Source: Acidobacteriota bacterium | GTDB taxonomy: Bacteria > Acidobacteriota > Blastocatellia > Pyrinomonadales > Pyrinomonadaceae | Reading direction: 5' to 3' | Length of the DNA stretch: 64,000 bases | NCBI GenBank assembly: GCA_016713675.1 | Contig: JADJOS010000001.1 | Span: 1,364,001 to 1,428,000 of the forward strand | Part shown: in pieces, positions 1 to 9,105 of the stretch | How the letters are laid out: each line of letters starts with the position of its first letter | Numbering within the stretch: the first letter of the stretch is position 1 | Program-made: the position numbers and the translations under genes | The notes under the pieces: generated by a model | Told to the model about the DNA's origin: nothing | Seen by the model: only the letters and a program-made list of their open reading frames with translations | The model's database searches: none

Positions 1-705
1 GAGCCATTTGGAGTATGCATCGTTCGCCGCGGGGCGCATCGGGCGTGGTTCGTTGGCAACCTCCCAGGCCATGATAGTTGGGTCCTCGATATATTTCTTG
101 CCGGTGATCTTGTTGGTGCGGCCAAGCACGAATCTCATTTGCCGGTCATAGCCCTCAATGCAGTCCCTGCACGAATAGAATTTTGCCACGATGTCGCGCA
201 GTTCATCCCAGGTCGGTTTTTGCGTCAGCCATTTGCGGTTGACGATGCCGTTCCAGATCAGATATTGCTGAAAACCGCCGCTCCATTCCCAATTATTGCT
301 GAGGAAAATGACGGCTTTCATCCGTCGTTTCGCCATCTCGTCTAAAACGATATCGAGCCCGTCGAGCACATCAGGATTGAACCGTCCATTGATCGCCTGC
401 AGCGGCGGGCCGACGCGTTCGATACCGTTCAATGGCCCGGTTCCCTCGGCACCGGCCATCAGCCGCAGATTCGTGACCCCGTTCTTTTTTAGAAGATCGA
501 GTTCCTTTCGCAATCGCTCGATACCGCGTTTCTTATCCTTCTCGAGACCAAGCAAACTGCCGTACCAGTAGTTCGTCCCGACAAACCGGTATTCTTTCCC
601 ATCTGCGTAGAGCTTGCCTCCCTTCGCCGTCACAAATGTCTGTCCGGCAGCTCCCAACGCCGAAAACACCAAGATCACGGCAAGCAAAAGCAATCGATTT
701 CGCAT
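1..705 (-). CDS. GH5-family mannanase-like glycoside hydrolase (3' part outside window)
   Basis: The frame is open from an ATG at 705 down to base 1, giving 235 residues with no stop, so the gene continues beyond the window. Residues 1-22 form a signal peptide ending in GAAGQ. The mature part starts with a G-x-x-Y-x-D-G-x-x-Y-x-F-x-G-T-N-Y-W-Y pattern typical of endo-beta-1,4-mannanases of family GH5 (GH5_7-like). Near the end, WEVANEPR has the conserved Asn-Glu pair containing the acid/base Glu. The nucleophile Glu would lie in the missing part. It is probably secreted and acts on mannan or a related beta-glycan. The family call is confident; the substrate is inferred. Confidence 0.82.
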   Translation of the reverse strand, partial: MRNRLLLLAVILVFSALGAAGQTFVTAKGGKLYADGKEYRFVGTNYWYGSLLGLEKDKKRGIERLRKELDLLKKNGVTNLRLMAGAEGTGPLNGIERVGPPLQAINGRFNPDVLDGLDIVLDEMAKRRMKAVIFLSNNWEWSGGFQQYLIWNGIVNRKWLTQKPTWDELRDIVAKFYSCRDCIEGYDRQMRFVLGRTNKITGKKYIEDPTIMAWEVANEPRPMRPAANDAYSKWL

Positions 706-968
706 AAACGTATCCTCGCAAATCCCGAACCCGGCCGCAACGGAGTGCGGACGCCCGTGCTCGGGTACTCAACCGTGTTAGCAAAGGTAAACTCAATCAA
801 CGCGGTACGGACCGTAAACTCAATGAGAATCTCAGCTACAAATATATTCCGTATGTACCAAAATTTGAAGGCGAGGCGTGAAATACAAGGGTGGCTTTTT
901 CAATAGATGAGCAAACGAGCCGTCCGAAATACAAACATTTCGGACGGCCGTTTAGGATCAGATCAATA
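706..968. other. Intergenic region, GH5 promoter side and terminator of the 969 gene
   Basis: This 263-bp gap lies between the start of the GH5 gene and the 3' end of the next minus-strand gene. The only clear structure is the inverted repeat at 920-947. The remainder should hold the minus-strand GH5 promoter, but no convincing -35/-10 pair was picked out. Confidence 0.4.
920..947 (-). terminator. Hairpin downstream of the 969-3977 gene
   Basis: An 11-bp perfect stem, CCGTCCGAAAT with ATTTCGGACGG, surrounds a 6-nt loop. It lies about 20 bp after the stop of the minus-strand gene ending at 969. The following T tract on the minus strand is weak, so termination is plausible but not certain. Confidence 0.5.
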
Positions 969-3900
969 TCACTGAGAAGTATATGCCGCGGGAATGACAA
1001 CGTCGCCGCTGATGCCCCAAAAGTCGACGCGAACGGTGCCTGTCGCCGAATTTAAAATGTACCACACGCCCCCGCGGAAAACAGCGACGTCAGCCTTGCC
1101 GTCTCCGTCATAATCGGCCGCTGCCGGCACGTCGCCCGATGCACCAAATCGAATGGCTCCGTAGTTTGTCGCAGGGTTTGTCGAAGTGTACCAAGTGCCT
1201 GTCGAAGGGCGAAATACTGCTATATTGTCGCGTCCATCACCGTCGAAATCGGACGGAACGACCACGTCCTCAGGCAACCCGAAGTACGGGCAGGCATTAG
1301 AAGAACCGTTTCCGCTGAACCGCACACAAATACGACGATCCGGCCCGATCGCAAGCGTTGTTGCCAGGTCCATGCGTCCATCGCCGTCAAAATCGCCGGA
1401 GAGCGGTGAATCAGTAGTCGTTAGACCGAACTGAATGACCTGCACCGACGCATCGCTCGAACGCTGTATGTACCAATTCAATTCCGCAGCGCGATAGACC
1501 ACAAGATCGGCTTTGCCGTCACCGTCCGTATCGCCGGGGATCGGATCATCCCCCGCGAGTCCCCAATAGTCGATCCGAACCGTGTTTGTTTGGCTCTGAA
1601 GTAGATACCAGACGCCGCCGCGGTATATAGACAGGTCCGTTTTTCGATCGCCGTCGAAGTCGGCAGGCGCGATCGTGTCGGATGAAATGCCGAACGGCAC
1701 CGCAAAATAGGAAGCGGCCACGCCTGAATTCAAGACCCACCAGACGCCGCTGGCTGGCCGGTAAACGGACAGATCTGCTTTGCCGTCGCCGTCAAAATCG
1801 AATCTGCGGCCCGAGGCCCCGGCTTGATTTATTGTGACCGTTTGGCCGCTGACGAAGACGGATGTACTGCGGGAATTGGAACTAGTATTCGGCAATACGT
1901 TGAATGTTACCGTTCCATTACCCGTCTGAGACGGTGAGGAAACGACCGTCCAGGCGGCTCCGCTTGTCGCCAAATACGTGCAAACGCCTCCGGCGGTCAC
2001 TGCAATGGCGCCGCTGCCCCCGGCCGGACCGAAATTGACCGTTGATTGGCTGACCGATGTCGGACAACCCGAAGGCTGCTGGACTTGAAATGTCTTGGTG
2101 ATCACGCCGTTAGATACCGTGATCGACCCTGAACGAGGTCCTCCGAAATTGGGTGCGACCGAGAACTGAACGGTCGCGTCGCCATTACCGCCGGCCGAGG
2201 AATTGACCGTAAGGAAGCCCGACGCAGACGTGGCGGTCCACGAACATGCCGACGGCATACTGATCCCAAACGAGCCGCTTCCGCCGGTCGTCGGGAATGA
2301 CTGTGCCGTTGGACTCAAAGTGAAGTCGCAAGCCGTCGTCGAGGCAGTAAGCGTGAGATTCCAGCCGCCGGCGATACTGCCGACGTTGTTGCCGGCATCA
2401 TCGACGGCATACAGCTTCCAAAGGCCGTTGGGGGCACTGCCGTAGAATGCACCCAGCGTCGGACCGGTGGGCGTGCCCTGCGGAGCAGGCGCCGGAAAAG
2501 TATCGCCGGCTTCATAATTTGAGGGTTTGAATGTTCCCGAAGAAAGCGTAGTCGAATCGGGTAAACTCGATGCCGCAGCATCATCGAACGTCAAATTAAG
2601 GCCGCCGGCTTCGTTCGTTCCGCCGGCGTCGGACATTAATATTATGTGTCGACCGTTTGGTGCAACGAGCATCACATCGACATCGTCAGGTGCAGTATGG
2701 CTGAGATTTGAAAGAGAAACGACGACTTTCGTTACCGTGCCCAAAACACCGGCGACAAGCTTTTGCGACGGGTACGGATCCGCCATACCTGTCGCCTGCA
2801 GCCCGATAGCGTCGGGGCTGCTCTGAACCGAAATGCTCCATCCGCTGGAAATACTGCCGGCATTTGAGCCATTGTCATCGACCAAATAAAGCTGCCAGTT
2901 CCCGTTCGGTGAAATGCCGTTAAATGCAGACAGCATTCGGCCGATCGGAGCACCTGCCGGTGCAGGCGCCGGAAAAGTGTCGCCCGGCTCTAGATCGGTC
3001 GGCTTAAACGTGCCGCTGCTCAGGATCGTCGAATCCGGCAGCGACGCGGCGGCCGTGTCGTCGAATACTAGATTAAGGTTTGTTACTGCATTTGCTCCGC
3101 CCACATCAGACATCAGGACGACCTTATTACCGTTAGGACCAACGAGGATCAGATCGACATCATCGGGTGATGCATGACTGAAATTTGTTAGATTGACCTG
3201 AACGCCGGTGACGAGGCCCGGCTGATTTGATACATTGATCTCCGACGGGTAAACAGAAGCCGGGCCACTTACCGGGATCGCGATCGAATTGGAGTTGATG
3301 CCGGAGATCGCATTGGTGATCTGGACATTGTCGATCCGCCATCCGTTTCCGCCCTCCATCGGATCCGATCCGAAACGCCAACGCAGCCGAATGCTCTGAT
3401 TCGAGGTGCTGACGGGAAGATTGATCTCGGTAGTAACGTATGTCACCGAATCGCCCGTCCACGCCTGCCGTCCGCTGAGCGAACCGCCGACAAGCGGCGT
3501 GTCATAACCGCCGGTGACAAAGGTCCCGCCGGCCGAAATTATGTCGGTAAATGCACCGCCGCCGATACTCAGTTCGAGGACTCCGCCATCGAATTCGTAG
3601 TCCAGTTGATAACGCTGCCTAAATATGAGTTTATGCCTGATATTACCCAGAGAAATGCTCGGAGACGTCAATGAGGCGTCGCCACCCTGGAACGGGTCAT
3701 TAGTAAACACCGAATTCGGGGCACTGTCCGGTATTGTGTCAACGGTGGCGAATGGCAAACTTGCTCCGCTTGCCGTTGTGGTCCAACCCGCCGGAAGATT
3801 AGGAGCAGAGACACCATCAAAATTTTCACTGAATACAACTACGGCCGGAGCAAGATCGCTGGACTGAGCACTCGCGGGCGTGGAACGGTAAGTCACGAAA

Positions 3901-3977
3901 GCGATCGCAGCCGTGATCACCGCAAACAATAACAGTGTGGACAATATACCGATCCTATTGATCTTTCGGTCTCTCAT
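969..3977 (-). CDS. Secreted mosaic protein: MAM-like, two P domains, two BACON-like, FG-GAP repeats
   Basis: The 1002-residue protein begins with a signal/TM segment (about 12-37). Residues about 48-220 resemble a MAM/choice-of-anchor-type beta-sandwich. Two homologous segments of about 160 residues (about 230-395 and 395-555) have the proprotein convertase P-domain pattern: H-x-x-P-D-D-V-D near the start and G-x-W-x-L-Y-x-V-D-D near the end. About 555-720 holds two BACON-like repeats with C-x-W-T/V motifs. From about 722 to the end there are six D-x-D-G-D-type calcium sites, each followed by a YRP/YRGGVWY strand, as in FG-GAP/VCBS propellers. No catalytic domain is visible. It is probably a cell-surface or extracellular binding protein of unknown ligand. 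Confidence 0.85.
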   Translation of the reverse strand: MRDRKINRIGILSTLLLFAVITAAIAFVTYRSTPASAQSSDLAPAVVVFSENFDGVSAPNLPAGWTTTASGASLPFATVDTIPDSAPNSVFTNDPFQGGDASLTSPSISLGNIRHKLIFRQRYQLDYEFDGGVLELSIGGGAFTDIISAGGTFVTGGYDTPLVGGSLSGRQAWTGDSVTYVTTEINLPVSTSNQSIRLRWRFGSDPMEGGNGWRIDNVQITNAISGINSNSIAIPVSGPASVYPSEINVSNQPGLVTGVQVNLTNFSHASPDDVDLILVGPNGNKVVLMSDVGGANAVTNLNLVFDDTAAASLPDSTILSSGTFKPTDLEPGDTFPAPAPAGAPIGRMLSAFNGISPNGNWQLYLVDDNGSNAGSISSGWSISVQSSPDAIGLQATGMADPYPSQKLVAGVLGTVTKVVVSLSNLSHTAPDDVDVMLVAPNGRHIILMSDAGGTNEAGGLNLTFDDAAASSLPDSTTLSSGTFKPSNYEAGDTFPAPAPQGTPTGPTLGAFYGSAPNGLWKLYAVDDAGNNVGSIAGGWNLTLTASTTACDFTLSPTAQSFPTTGGSGSFGISMPSACSWTATSASGFLTVNSSAGGNGDATVQFSVAPNFGGPRSGSITVSNGVITKTFQVQQPSGCPTSVSQSTVNFGPAGGSGAIAVTAGGVCTYLATSGAAWTVVSSPSQTGNGTVTFNVLPNTSSNSRSTSVFVSGQTVTINQAGASGRRFDFDGDGKADLSVYRPASGVWWVLNSGVAASYFAVPFGISSDTIAPADFDGDRKTDLSIYRGGVWYLLQSQTNTVRIDYWGLAGDDPIPGDTDGDGKADLVVYRAAELNWYIQRSSDASVQVIQFGLTTTDSPLSGDFDGDGRMDLATTLAIGPDRRICVRFSGNGSSNACPYFGLPEDVVVPSDFDGDGRDNIAVFRPSTGTWYTSTNPATNYGAIRFGASGDVPAAADYDGDGKADVAVFRGGVWYILNSATGTVRVDFWGISGDVVIPAAYTSQ

Positions 3978-4152
3978 TTAGTTATTTCAGGTCCAAACGC
4001 ACATTTTTCGACAGGTATCGTAGGATTATCATCTTTCCCGCAAAATTTCGCAACACTTTAGGGCTTTTCAAACTCGGGCAATATCCTGTATATTCGTATA
4101 CATTAGTCCACAAAATCGATAAGCAGCCCGTTTGATCACAGAGAGCCTGGTT

Positions 4153-6354
4153 ATGCCGAATCATCAAATCGCTTTTAGCCGAAAGTCATACCAATTACTA
4201 TTACCGGCTATCGCTTTGGCCTTTCTGATCTTGATGGCCGTCAACAATGCATCGGCACTTGCTCTGCCCGAGGATGCTCCGGTGTTGATCAGCGAAGCGG
4301 GTTCGACCCGAGCCCTTGTGACCGCCGATGGGTCACCGATCGAGGTCGTTAAACCGGGAGTTCATGATCTAGTCACGTTCTACGTTACAAATCTCGACCT
4401 GCTGAACGGCGAAGGAGCAAACGCGTTTCGCGTCGAGGTTCAGGATTCGCGCTATTACCGGTATCCGTTACAGATCGTTTCGTTCGAGCGGTCGGCGACG
4501 CGAAAGCAGATTTACGAGTTGAGCGTCAGAATGTCCGGAATAAATGAACTCGGAGATGTTCTGGTCCGCTTGACCTGGCGCGGAATGTCCAGCAACCGGG
4601 TCCGCCTGTCGATCGGTCATCGCGGCGGCAAGATCGCTGATGACGAAGGTTCGATGCCTACTCCGATGCCCGGAACTGAGCCGACGTCTAGGCGCCGGAT
4701 CGCTAATCGTGCCGACTTTCCCTGGAGCGGCGACCGCGTCAGATTCATGTCGCAAGCGACTTTCGGAGCAAATGCCGCGACTGAGTTAAAGATCCGTCGG
4801 CTTGGATACAGCACCTGGCTCGAGCAGCAAATGGACGAGCGTAATTTTCTGACCTTCACATATCCCGATCTCCCGCTGCAGCCGACGACCCCGGTCCCGA
4901 CTTGCGACGGCGATACACAGCCGACCGATGTGCCGATAACGTGTTTCCGCGACCGTTACACAATGTATCCGCTGCAGAATTGGTTTTATAAAGAGGCTCT
5001 CTACAACGAAGATCAGCAGCTCCGACGCCGAGTTTCGTGGTCGCTTCACCAGATACTGGTCGTTTCGGGCCGGACGACGATCCAACCGAGCCGGATGCTG
5101 CCGTATATCCAGATACTTGACCGAAACGCATTTGGCAACTTCCGCACTCTGCTCGAAGAGATAACGCTTAATCCGGCAATGGGTAATTATCTCGACATGG
5201 CGATCAGCACGGATGAGAACCCAAACGAGAATTACGGCCGCGAGATCCTGCAGCTGTTTAGTATCGGGCTCGATATGCTCAATCAGGACGGCACGCCAAT
5301 TCTCGATAATAACGGCAACCGGATCCCGACCTATAACCAAGGGACGATCGTAAACTTTGCCAAGGTATTTACGGGCTGGTCGTACTGCAATCAGACCTGC
5401 GGCAACTCGCAGCCGGGCATAGTCAACTACCGCGACCCAATGATCGTGACGCCCGCTAATCACGATTTTTCGAGTAAAACGCTATTGAATTATCCGGGTT
5501 CGTCACCGGTAGTGCCGGCCGGGCTTGATCCCGCCGATGATCTTGACGCGGCACTCGACAACATTTTCTATCATCCGAATACCGCTCCGTTCATAGGCAA
5601 ATTGCTGATTCAGCAATTGGTAACGAGCAATCCGACGCCGGCATATGTCGGGCGTGTCTCAGCGGTTTTTCGCAATAACGGACAGGGTGTTCGAGGCGAT
5701 CTGAAGGCCGTCGTTCGGGCGATCCTGCTTGATCCTGAAGCTCGAGGCAACGTGAAGACCGATCCGAATTACGGTCATCTTCGCGAGCCCGTTCTTTATC
5801 TGACCAGCGTTTTGCGGCCGTTCAATCCGACGGCGAATAATAATATTTCGGTGCCTGCCAGTTGTAACGGGCTGTCCGACGGTGCGATCAACACACTTAC
5901 ACTGCCGCTCGATCAGGATGTGTGGAATCCGCCAACCGTCTTTAACTATTATCCGATGGAATATACGATCCCGAACACACCGCTTGCGGGGCCTGAGTTC
6001 CAGATATTTTCTACCGGTACGGCCCTCAAACGGCCTAACGCGATCAGCCAGTTCGCCCCTGCCAATTCGGCTGCAACGGGCGGTATACTTGCCGTTTCGG
6101 GTGCCGCATCGAGTATTCCGTGCGGGACTCGGATCGACCTGACCCGGCTGCAGGATCTCGCCGCTGCGGACACCACAGGCGGAACGCTCGTCGACACACT
6201 GAATCGGGAATTGCTCAACGGTTCAATGAATCCGGCAGTTCGAACACAAATATTAAATGCCGTTACGGCCGTGACATCGACGAATACGCTAAAGCGGGCA
6301 CGCACCGCTCTGTATCTGGTTACGACATCACCGCAATATCAGGTGCAGAGATAA
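4153..6354 (+). CDS. DUF1800 family exported protein
   Basis: The protein carries a hydrophobic export segment (LLLPAIALAFLILMAV) and then a small beta-rich domain. The DUF1800 domain starts near FMSQATFGANAAT and runs almost to the end, with the family features NYGREILQLFSIG and the HP-rich segment after it. An upstream in-frame TTG at 4132 would add 7 residues; the ATG at 4153 is preferred because a GAGAG element precedes it. DUF1800 proteins are typically encoded next to DUF1501 proteins, as here with a 12-bp gap, and are thought to act in the envelope. The biochemical role is unknown. Confidence 0.88.
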   Translation: MPNHQIAFSRKSYQLLLPAIALAFLILMAVNNASALALPEDAPVLISEAGSTRALVTADGSPIEVVKPGVHDLVTFYVTNLDLLNGEGANAFRVEVQDSRYYRYPLQIVSFERSATRKQIYELSVRMSGINELGDVLVRLTWRGMSSNRVRLSIGHRGGKIADDEGSMPTPMPGTEPTSRRRIANRADFPWSGDRVRFMSQATFGANAATELKIRRLGYSTWLEQQMDERNFLTFTYPDLPLQPTTPVPTCDGDTQPTDVPITCFRDRYTMYPLQNWFYKEALYNEDQQLRRRVSWSLHQILVVSGRTTIQPSRMLPYIQILDRNAFGNFRTLLEEITLNPAMGNYLDMAISTDENPNENYGREILQLFSIGLDMLNQDGTPILDNNGNRIPTYNQGTIVNFAKVFTGWSYCNQTCGNSQPGIVNYRDPMIVTPANHDFSSKTLLNYPGSSPVVPAGLDPADDLDAALDNIFYHPNTAPFIGKLLIQQLVTSNPTPAYVGRVSAVFRNNGQGVRGDLKAVVRAILLDPEARGNVKTDPNYGHLREPVLYLTSVLRPFNPTANNNISVPASCNGLSDGAINTLTLPLDQDVWNPPTVFNYYPMEYTIPNTPLAGPEFQIFSTGTALKRPNAISQFAPANSAATGGILAVSGAASSIPCGTRIDLTRLQDLAAADTTGGTLVDTLNRELLNGSMNPAVRTQILNAVTAVTSTNTLKRARTALYLVTTSPQYQVQR

Positions 6355-6366
6355 GATAGGGACGTT

Positions 6367-7785
6367 ATGAAACAAGACCGGCGAGACTTTCTAAAACGAT
6401 CATGTGCGGCATTGTCGATGACGGCAATGGCCACACAAATGCGGCATTTCGGTCTCGTTGATGTGCTGGCCCAAAGTAACCGTGACGAATCGGACTCAGG
6501 CGCCGAGGATTACAAGGCTCTCGTTTGTGTGTTTCTGAACGGCGGTAACGACGGCAACAATTCGGTCGTGCCGAATTACACGGCCGGTTATGCTCAATAT
6601 GCCGCGGCCCGGCAGGCACAGGGTTTGGCGATCTCGCAGGCGAGTTTACTGCCGATCACGCCGCCGAGCATGGGCGGGCAGGTTTACGGATTTCATCCGG
6701 CGATGGCCGCTCTGCATCCGCTGTTTGGACAGGGCAAATTAGCTGTTGTCTGCAATGTCGGCTGCCTCGTGCAGCCGCTGACCCGCGAAACGTTCATCGG
6801 CGGTGCTCCGCGTCCGTATCAGCTTTTTTCGCACCCTGATCAGGTCGAACAGGCCCGCACGGCGATCTCGAGCTATAAATCAACGACCGGTTGGGGAGGC
6901 CGCACGGCCGACCGCACCAGCACTCAAAATCCCGGCGGCGGCATACCGATGGTCACCTCCATTTCGGGTGCGACGCTCTTTAATATCGGTGCTAATACCG
7001 CTCCGCTCGTGGTCTCGGCTTCGCCAACGCCGCTCAATCAGGTCCTGTCACTGACCGGTTTTGGCACTGCGGCGGACGAGCTTGCCCGGCGGGCATCGAT
7101 GGACAACATTCGCGGGCTCGACCAGAATTTCACGATGGTCCAACAAGCGAGTCAATTGACACAGCAGGCGATCGCTGCGAGCCAGGCACTTAGCACGGAC
7201 CCGGTATTGACCGTCGATTTTCCGGCAACGACGCTTGGCAATCAGCTAAAACAAGTCGCCAAACTGCTGAAGTTTCGGGCTGGGCTGAATATGCGGCGGC
7301 AGATCTTTTATGTCGAGCTCGGCGGATTTGACCATCACAGCAGCCAGATCTCACCGCACAACAGCCTGCTCACTCAGGTCAGCCAGGCGGTCAAGGCATT
7401 TTACGACGAGACCGTTGCCCAGGGAATCGCCGAGAACGTGACGACATTTACTCTCTCTGATTTTAACCGGACGTTCAACCCTGCGGGGTCCGGCAGCGGC
7501 GTCGGATCGGACCATGGCTGGGGCGGGCCTTCATTCGTTGTCGGCGGAGCCGTGCAGGGCGGCAATTTCTACGGTCGGCCGACCTCGAACGGCACATTCG
7601 TACCGACGCTGGTCAACGGCGGTCCGGACGATGCGGACGTTCGCGGACGTTTCATACCGTCGGTCTCGGTCGAACAATACGCTGCGACCCTCGCTCGCTG
7701 GTACGGCCTGGCGGAGGCCGACATCCCGCTTGTCTTTCCGAACATCAATAATTTCTCGACCTCAAATCTCGGCTTCATGGTGTAG
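6367..7785 (+). CDS. DUF1501 family protein with twin-arginine signal
   Basis: The 472-residue protein starts with a Tat-type signal (RRDFLKRSCAALS), so it is probably exported folded. The body matches DUF1501, a branch of the alkaline phosphatase/sulfatase-like fold: VCVFLNGGNDGNN early, a GGFDHH motif in the middle and SDHGWGGPSFVVGG late. The His/Asp residues in these motifs are candidate metal ligands. It directly follows the DUF1800 gene and shares its transcript, ending at the terminator at 7788. The substrate is unknown. The family assignment is confident; the operon is inferred from spacing. Confidence 0.9.
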   Translation: MKQDRRDFLKRSCAALSMTAMATQMRHFGLVDVLAQSNRDESDSGAEDYKALVCVFLNGGNDGNNSVVPNYTAGYAQYAAARQAQGLAISQASLLPITPPSMGGQVYGFHPAMAALHPLFGQGKLAVVCNVGCLVQPLTRETFIGGAPRPYQLFSHPDQVEQARTAISSYKSTTGWGGRTADRTSTQNPGGGIPMVTSISGATLFNIGANTAPLVVSASPTPLNQVLSLTGFGTAADELARRASMDNIRGLDQNFTMVQQASQLTQQAIAASQALSTDPVLTVDFPATTLGNQLKQVAKLLKFRAGLNMRRQIFYVELGGFDHHSSQISPHNSLLTQVSQAVKAFYDETVAQGIAENVTTFTLSDFNRTFNPAGSGSGVGSDHGWGGPSFVVGGAVQGGNFYGRPTSNGTFVPTLVNGGPDDADVRGRFIPSVSVEQYAATLARWYGLAEADIPLVFPNINNFSTSNLGFMV

Positions 7786-7787
7786 TC

Positions 7788-7827
7788 AAAAATACGTTTT
7801 TTGGGGGAGGACCAAACGTGTATTTTT
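7788..7827 (+). terminator. Terminator of the DUF1800-DUF1501 operon
   Basis: AAAAATACG and the complementary CGTGTATTTTT form an outer stem with an inner GTTTGG/CCAAAC pairing. It begins 2 bp after the DUF1501 stop and ends in a T run, consistent with a rho-independent terminator. Confidence 0.65.
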
Positions 7828-7840
7828 CACCACTAATTTA

Positions 7841-7862
7841 AATTGTGGTACGTACCACAATT
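7841..7862. promoter_or_regulatory. 22-bp perfect palindrome without loop
   Basis: AATTGTGGTAC is followed immediately by its exact reverse complement GTACCACAATT. With no loop it is a poor RNA terminator and looks like a binding site for a dimeric DNA-binding protein or recombinase. It sits between the terminator at 7788-7827 and the repeat array at 7887. No protein partner is evident. Confidence 0.6.
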
Positions 7863-7886
7863 AGATCAACAAAATTGATGAAAATT

Positions 7887-8064
7887 CAGTAAAATGGCGT
7901 TCTGCAACAGTTTTTAGAGGGCCCTGCGACAGTGTTTTACGGGGCTTGCGACAGTCAAAAGCGGGGTTAGCGACAATAAAAAACGTCCTTGCGACGATCC
8001 AAAAACGTGTCCTAAAAACTGTCGCTGGCTGCCTTGGCCGCTGTCGCTGTCCGGATAAGACAAT
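7887..8064. repeat. Degenerate 21-22-nt tandem array, two divergent arms
   Basis: On the minus strand five consecutive units each begin with GTCGC or GTTGC (unit 5' ends at 7995, 7974, 7952, 7930 and 7908; spacings 21, 22, 22, 22). Their approximate consensus is GTCGCAAGCCCCGTTTTNACT. On the plus strand GTCGC recurs at 8021 and 8043, again 22 apart, so the arms point away from a centre near 8000-8020. The remainder of the 7786-8350 gap shows no convincing gene. A 22-nt period does not preserve a reading frame, which argues against coding. A sister array with the same consensus lies at 62811-62969. Confidence 0.75.
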
Positions 8065-8350
8065 TTCCCCATCGCCAGCCATCACTGCCAACCAAAATGC
8101 GGAATAGTGACGATTTGGCCGCAGTGGATATGTCTGACAGGAACAACCGATCCGACCGGGCTGACCGATACCACTATTCGTAGAATTCGATCAGCGTTCA
8201 TAACCAAAAACATATGGTTGAGCCGGTGTTCTGAGGGTCAAATTTTGAGGGGAAAGATCGAAATGACGATTCTGACCGGCGCCGATCATCTTGACAGAGC
8301 GATCACTGCCCGAATCGCCCCTCCAACGCTGAGGTCACATTCGTGTCCAA

Positions 8351-8971
8351 CTACTTATCCAACAATCTCATCTGCTTCAGCAAAATGTCGGCGTATTTTT
8401 GAGGCGTGTTGATGTTCTTGAGGACGATCGTGCCGCCCTGTTCGCTGGCGTTGTCGACGACGAGGTCGCCAAAGCCGAGCAGACGCTGGGTTATCGAGGT
8501 GGTGACGGTAACGTCCTGGATCCGGCGGATCGGGATGTTTTGGGTCGTGCGGGCGATAAAGCCCGAGTCGATCTCGATCTTGGTGTCAGTGAGTGTGTAG
8601 CGAACGAGACGCTGCCGGACGTGATAATAAGCCGGGACCAGGAAGAAGCACAATCCTAGCAGTACCCACGCGATCGCCGTTATAGACGTAAACAGAATAC
8701 TAAAAACTGCCACGAACAAGATCGCGGCGAGTGCGGCGATCACATAGCCCGCCTTGACGAACATCAGCGTCGGCGAGATCGAAAAGATCTGCGGCTCTTC
8801 GCCGACGGCAGATACTTTTGATTCGATATCGGCACGCAGATCTTCGACCGGTTCGGCGACGGACTCGCGAACCGCTACGCGCGTTTCGATCTCATGCTCG
8901 ATCGCCACGCCGCATTTTCTGCAAAATGCAGCAGTTTCAGAATTATCGGCCCCGCATTTGTCGCAATACAT
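8351..8971 (-). CDS. Zinc-ribbon and bPH2 (DUF304) membrane protein
   Basis: The 206-residue protein begins with a zinc ribbon (MYCDKCGADN, then FCRKCG: two CxxC pairs at residues 4-7 and 17-20). A charged linker follows, then two transmembrane segments at about 75-112. The C-terminal half has the bacterial PH domain pattern of the YdbS/YdbT group (YTLTDTKIEIDSGFI, then IPIRRIQDVTV). Such proteins are membrane-associated with unclear function. It is convergent with the DUF1501 operon across the repeat-rich gap. Confidence 0.82.
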   Translation of the reverse strand: MYCDKCGADNSETAAFCRKCGVAIEHEIETRVAVRESVAEPVEDLRADIESKVSAVGEEPQIFSISPTLMFVKAGYVIAALAAILFVAVFSILFTSITAIAWVLLGLCFFLVPAYYHVRQRLVRYTLTDTKIEIDSGFIARTTQNIPIRRIQDVTVTTSITQRLLGFGDLVVDNASEQGGTIVLKNINTPQKYADILLKQMRLLDK

Positions 8972-9013
8972 AATATTTGTTCAGCAATAATACCGCAGTT
9001 CCCGATTTCAAAC

Positions 9014-9044
9014 AAAAAAAACGCGGCCAACGCTTGTTGGCCGC
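9014..9044 (-). terminator. Rho-independent terminator of the lytic transglycosylase gene
   Basis: A 9-bp perfect stem GCGGCCAAC/GTTGGCCGC with a 4-nt loop (9023-9044) is followed on the minus strand by a run of T residues. It lies about 60 bp after the stop of the gene at 9106-9954. Confidence 0.85.
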
Positions 9045-9105
9045 ATGTCCTTTGGACTAGTGGAGAAGAGACTAACTCTTACGCTAGGTGAAAGCTTGTC
9101 CAGAT

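Noticed and set aside
7861..8091. Open frame of 76 codons on the minus strand across the repeat array
   Set aside because: The DNA is a 21-22-nt tandem array whose period does not preserve a reading frame; the frame is a by-product of the repeats.
8107..8412. Plus-strand frame of 101 codons after the array
   Set aside because: It runs into the 3' end of the bPH2 gene, has no recognisable pattern and no ribosome-binding site.
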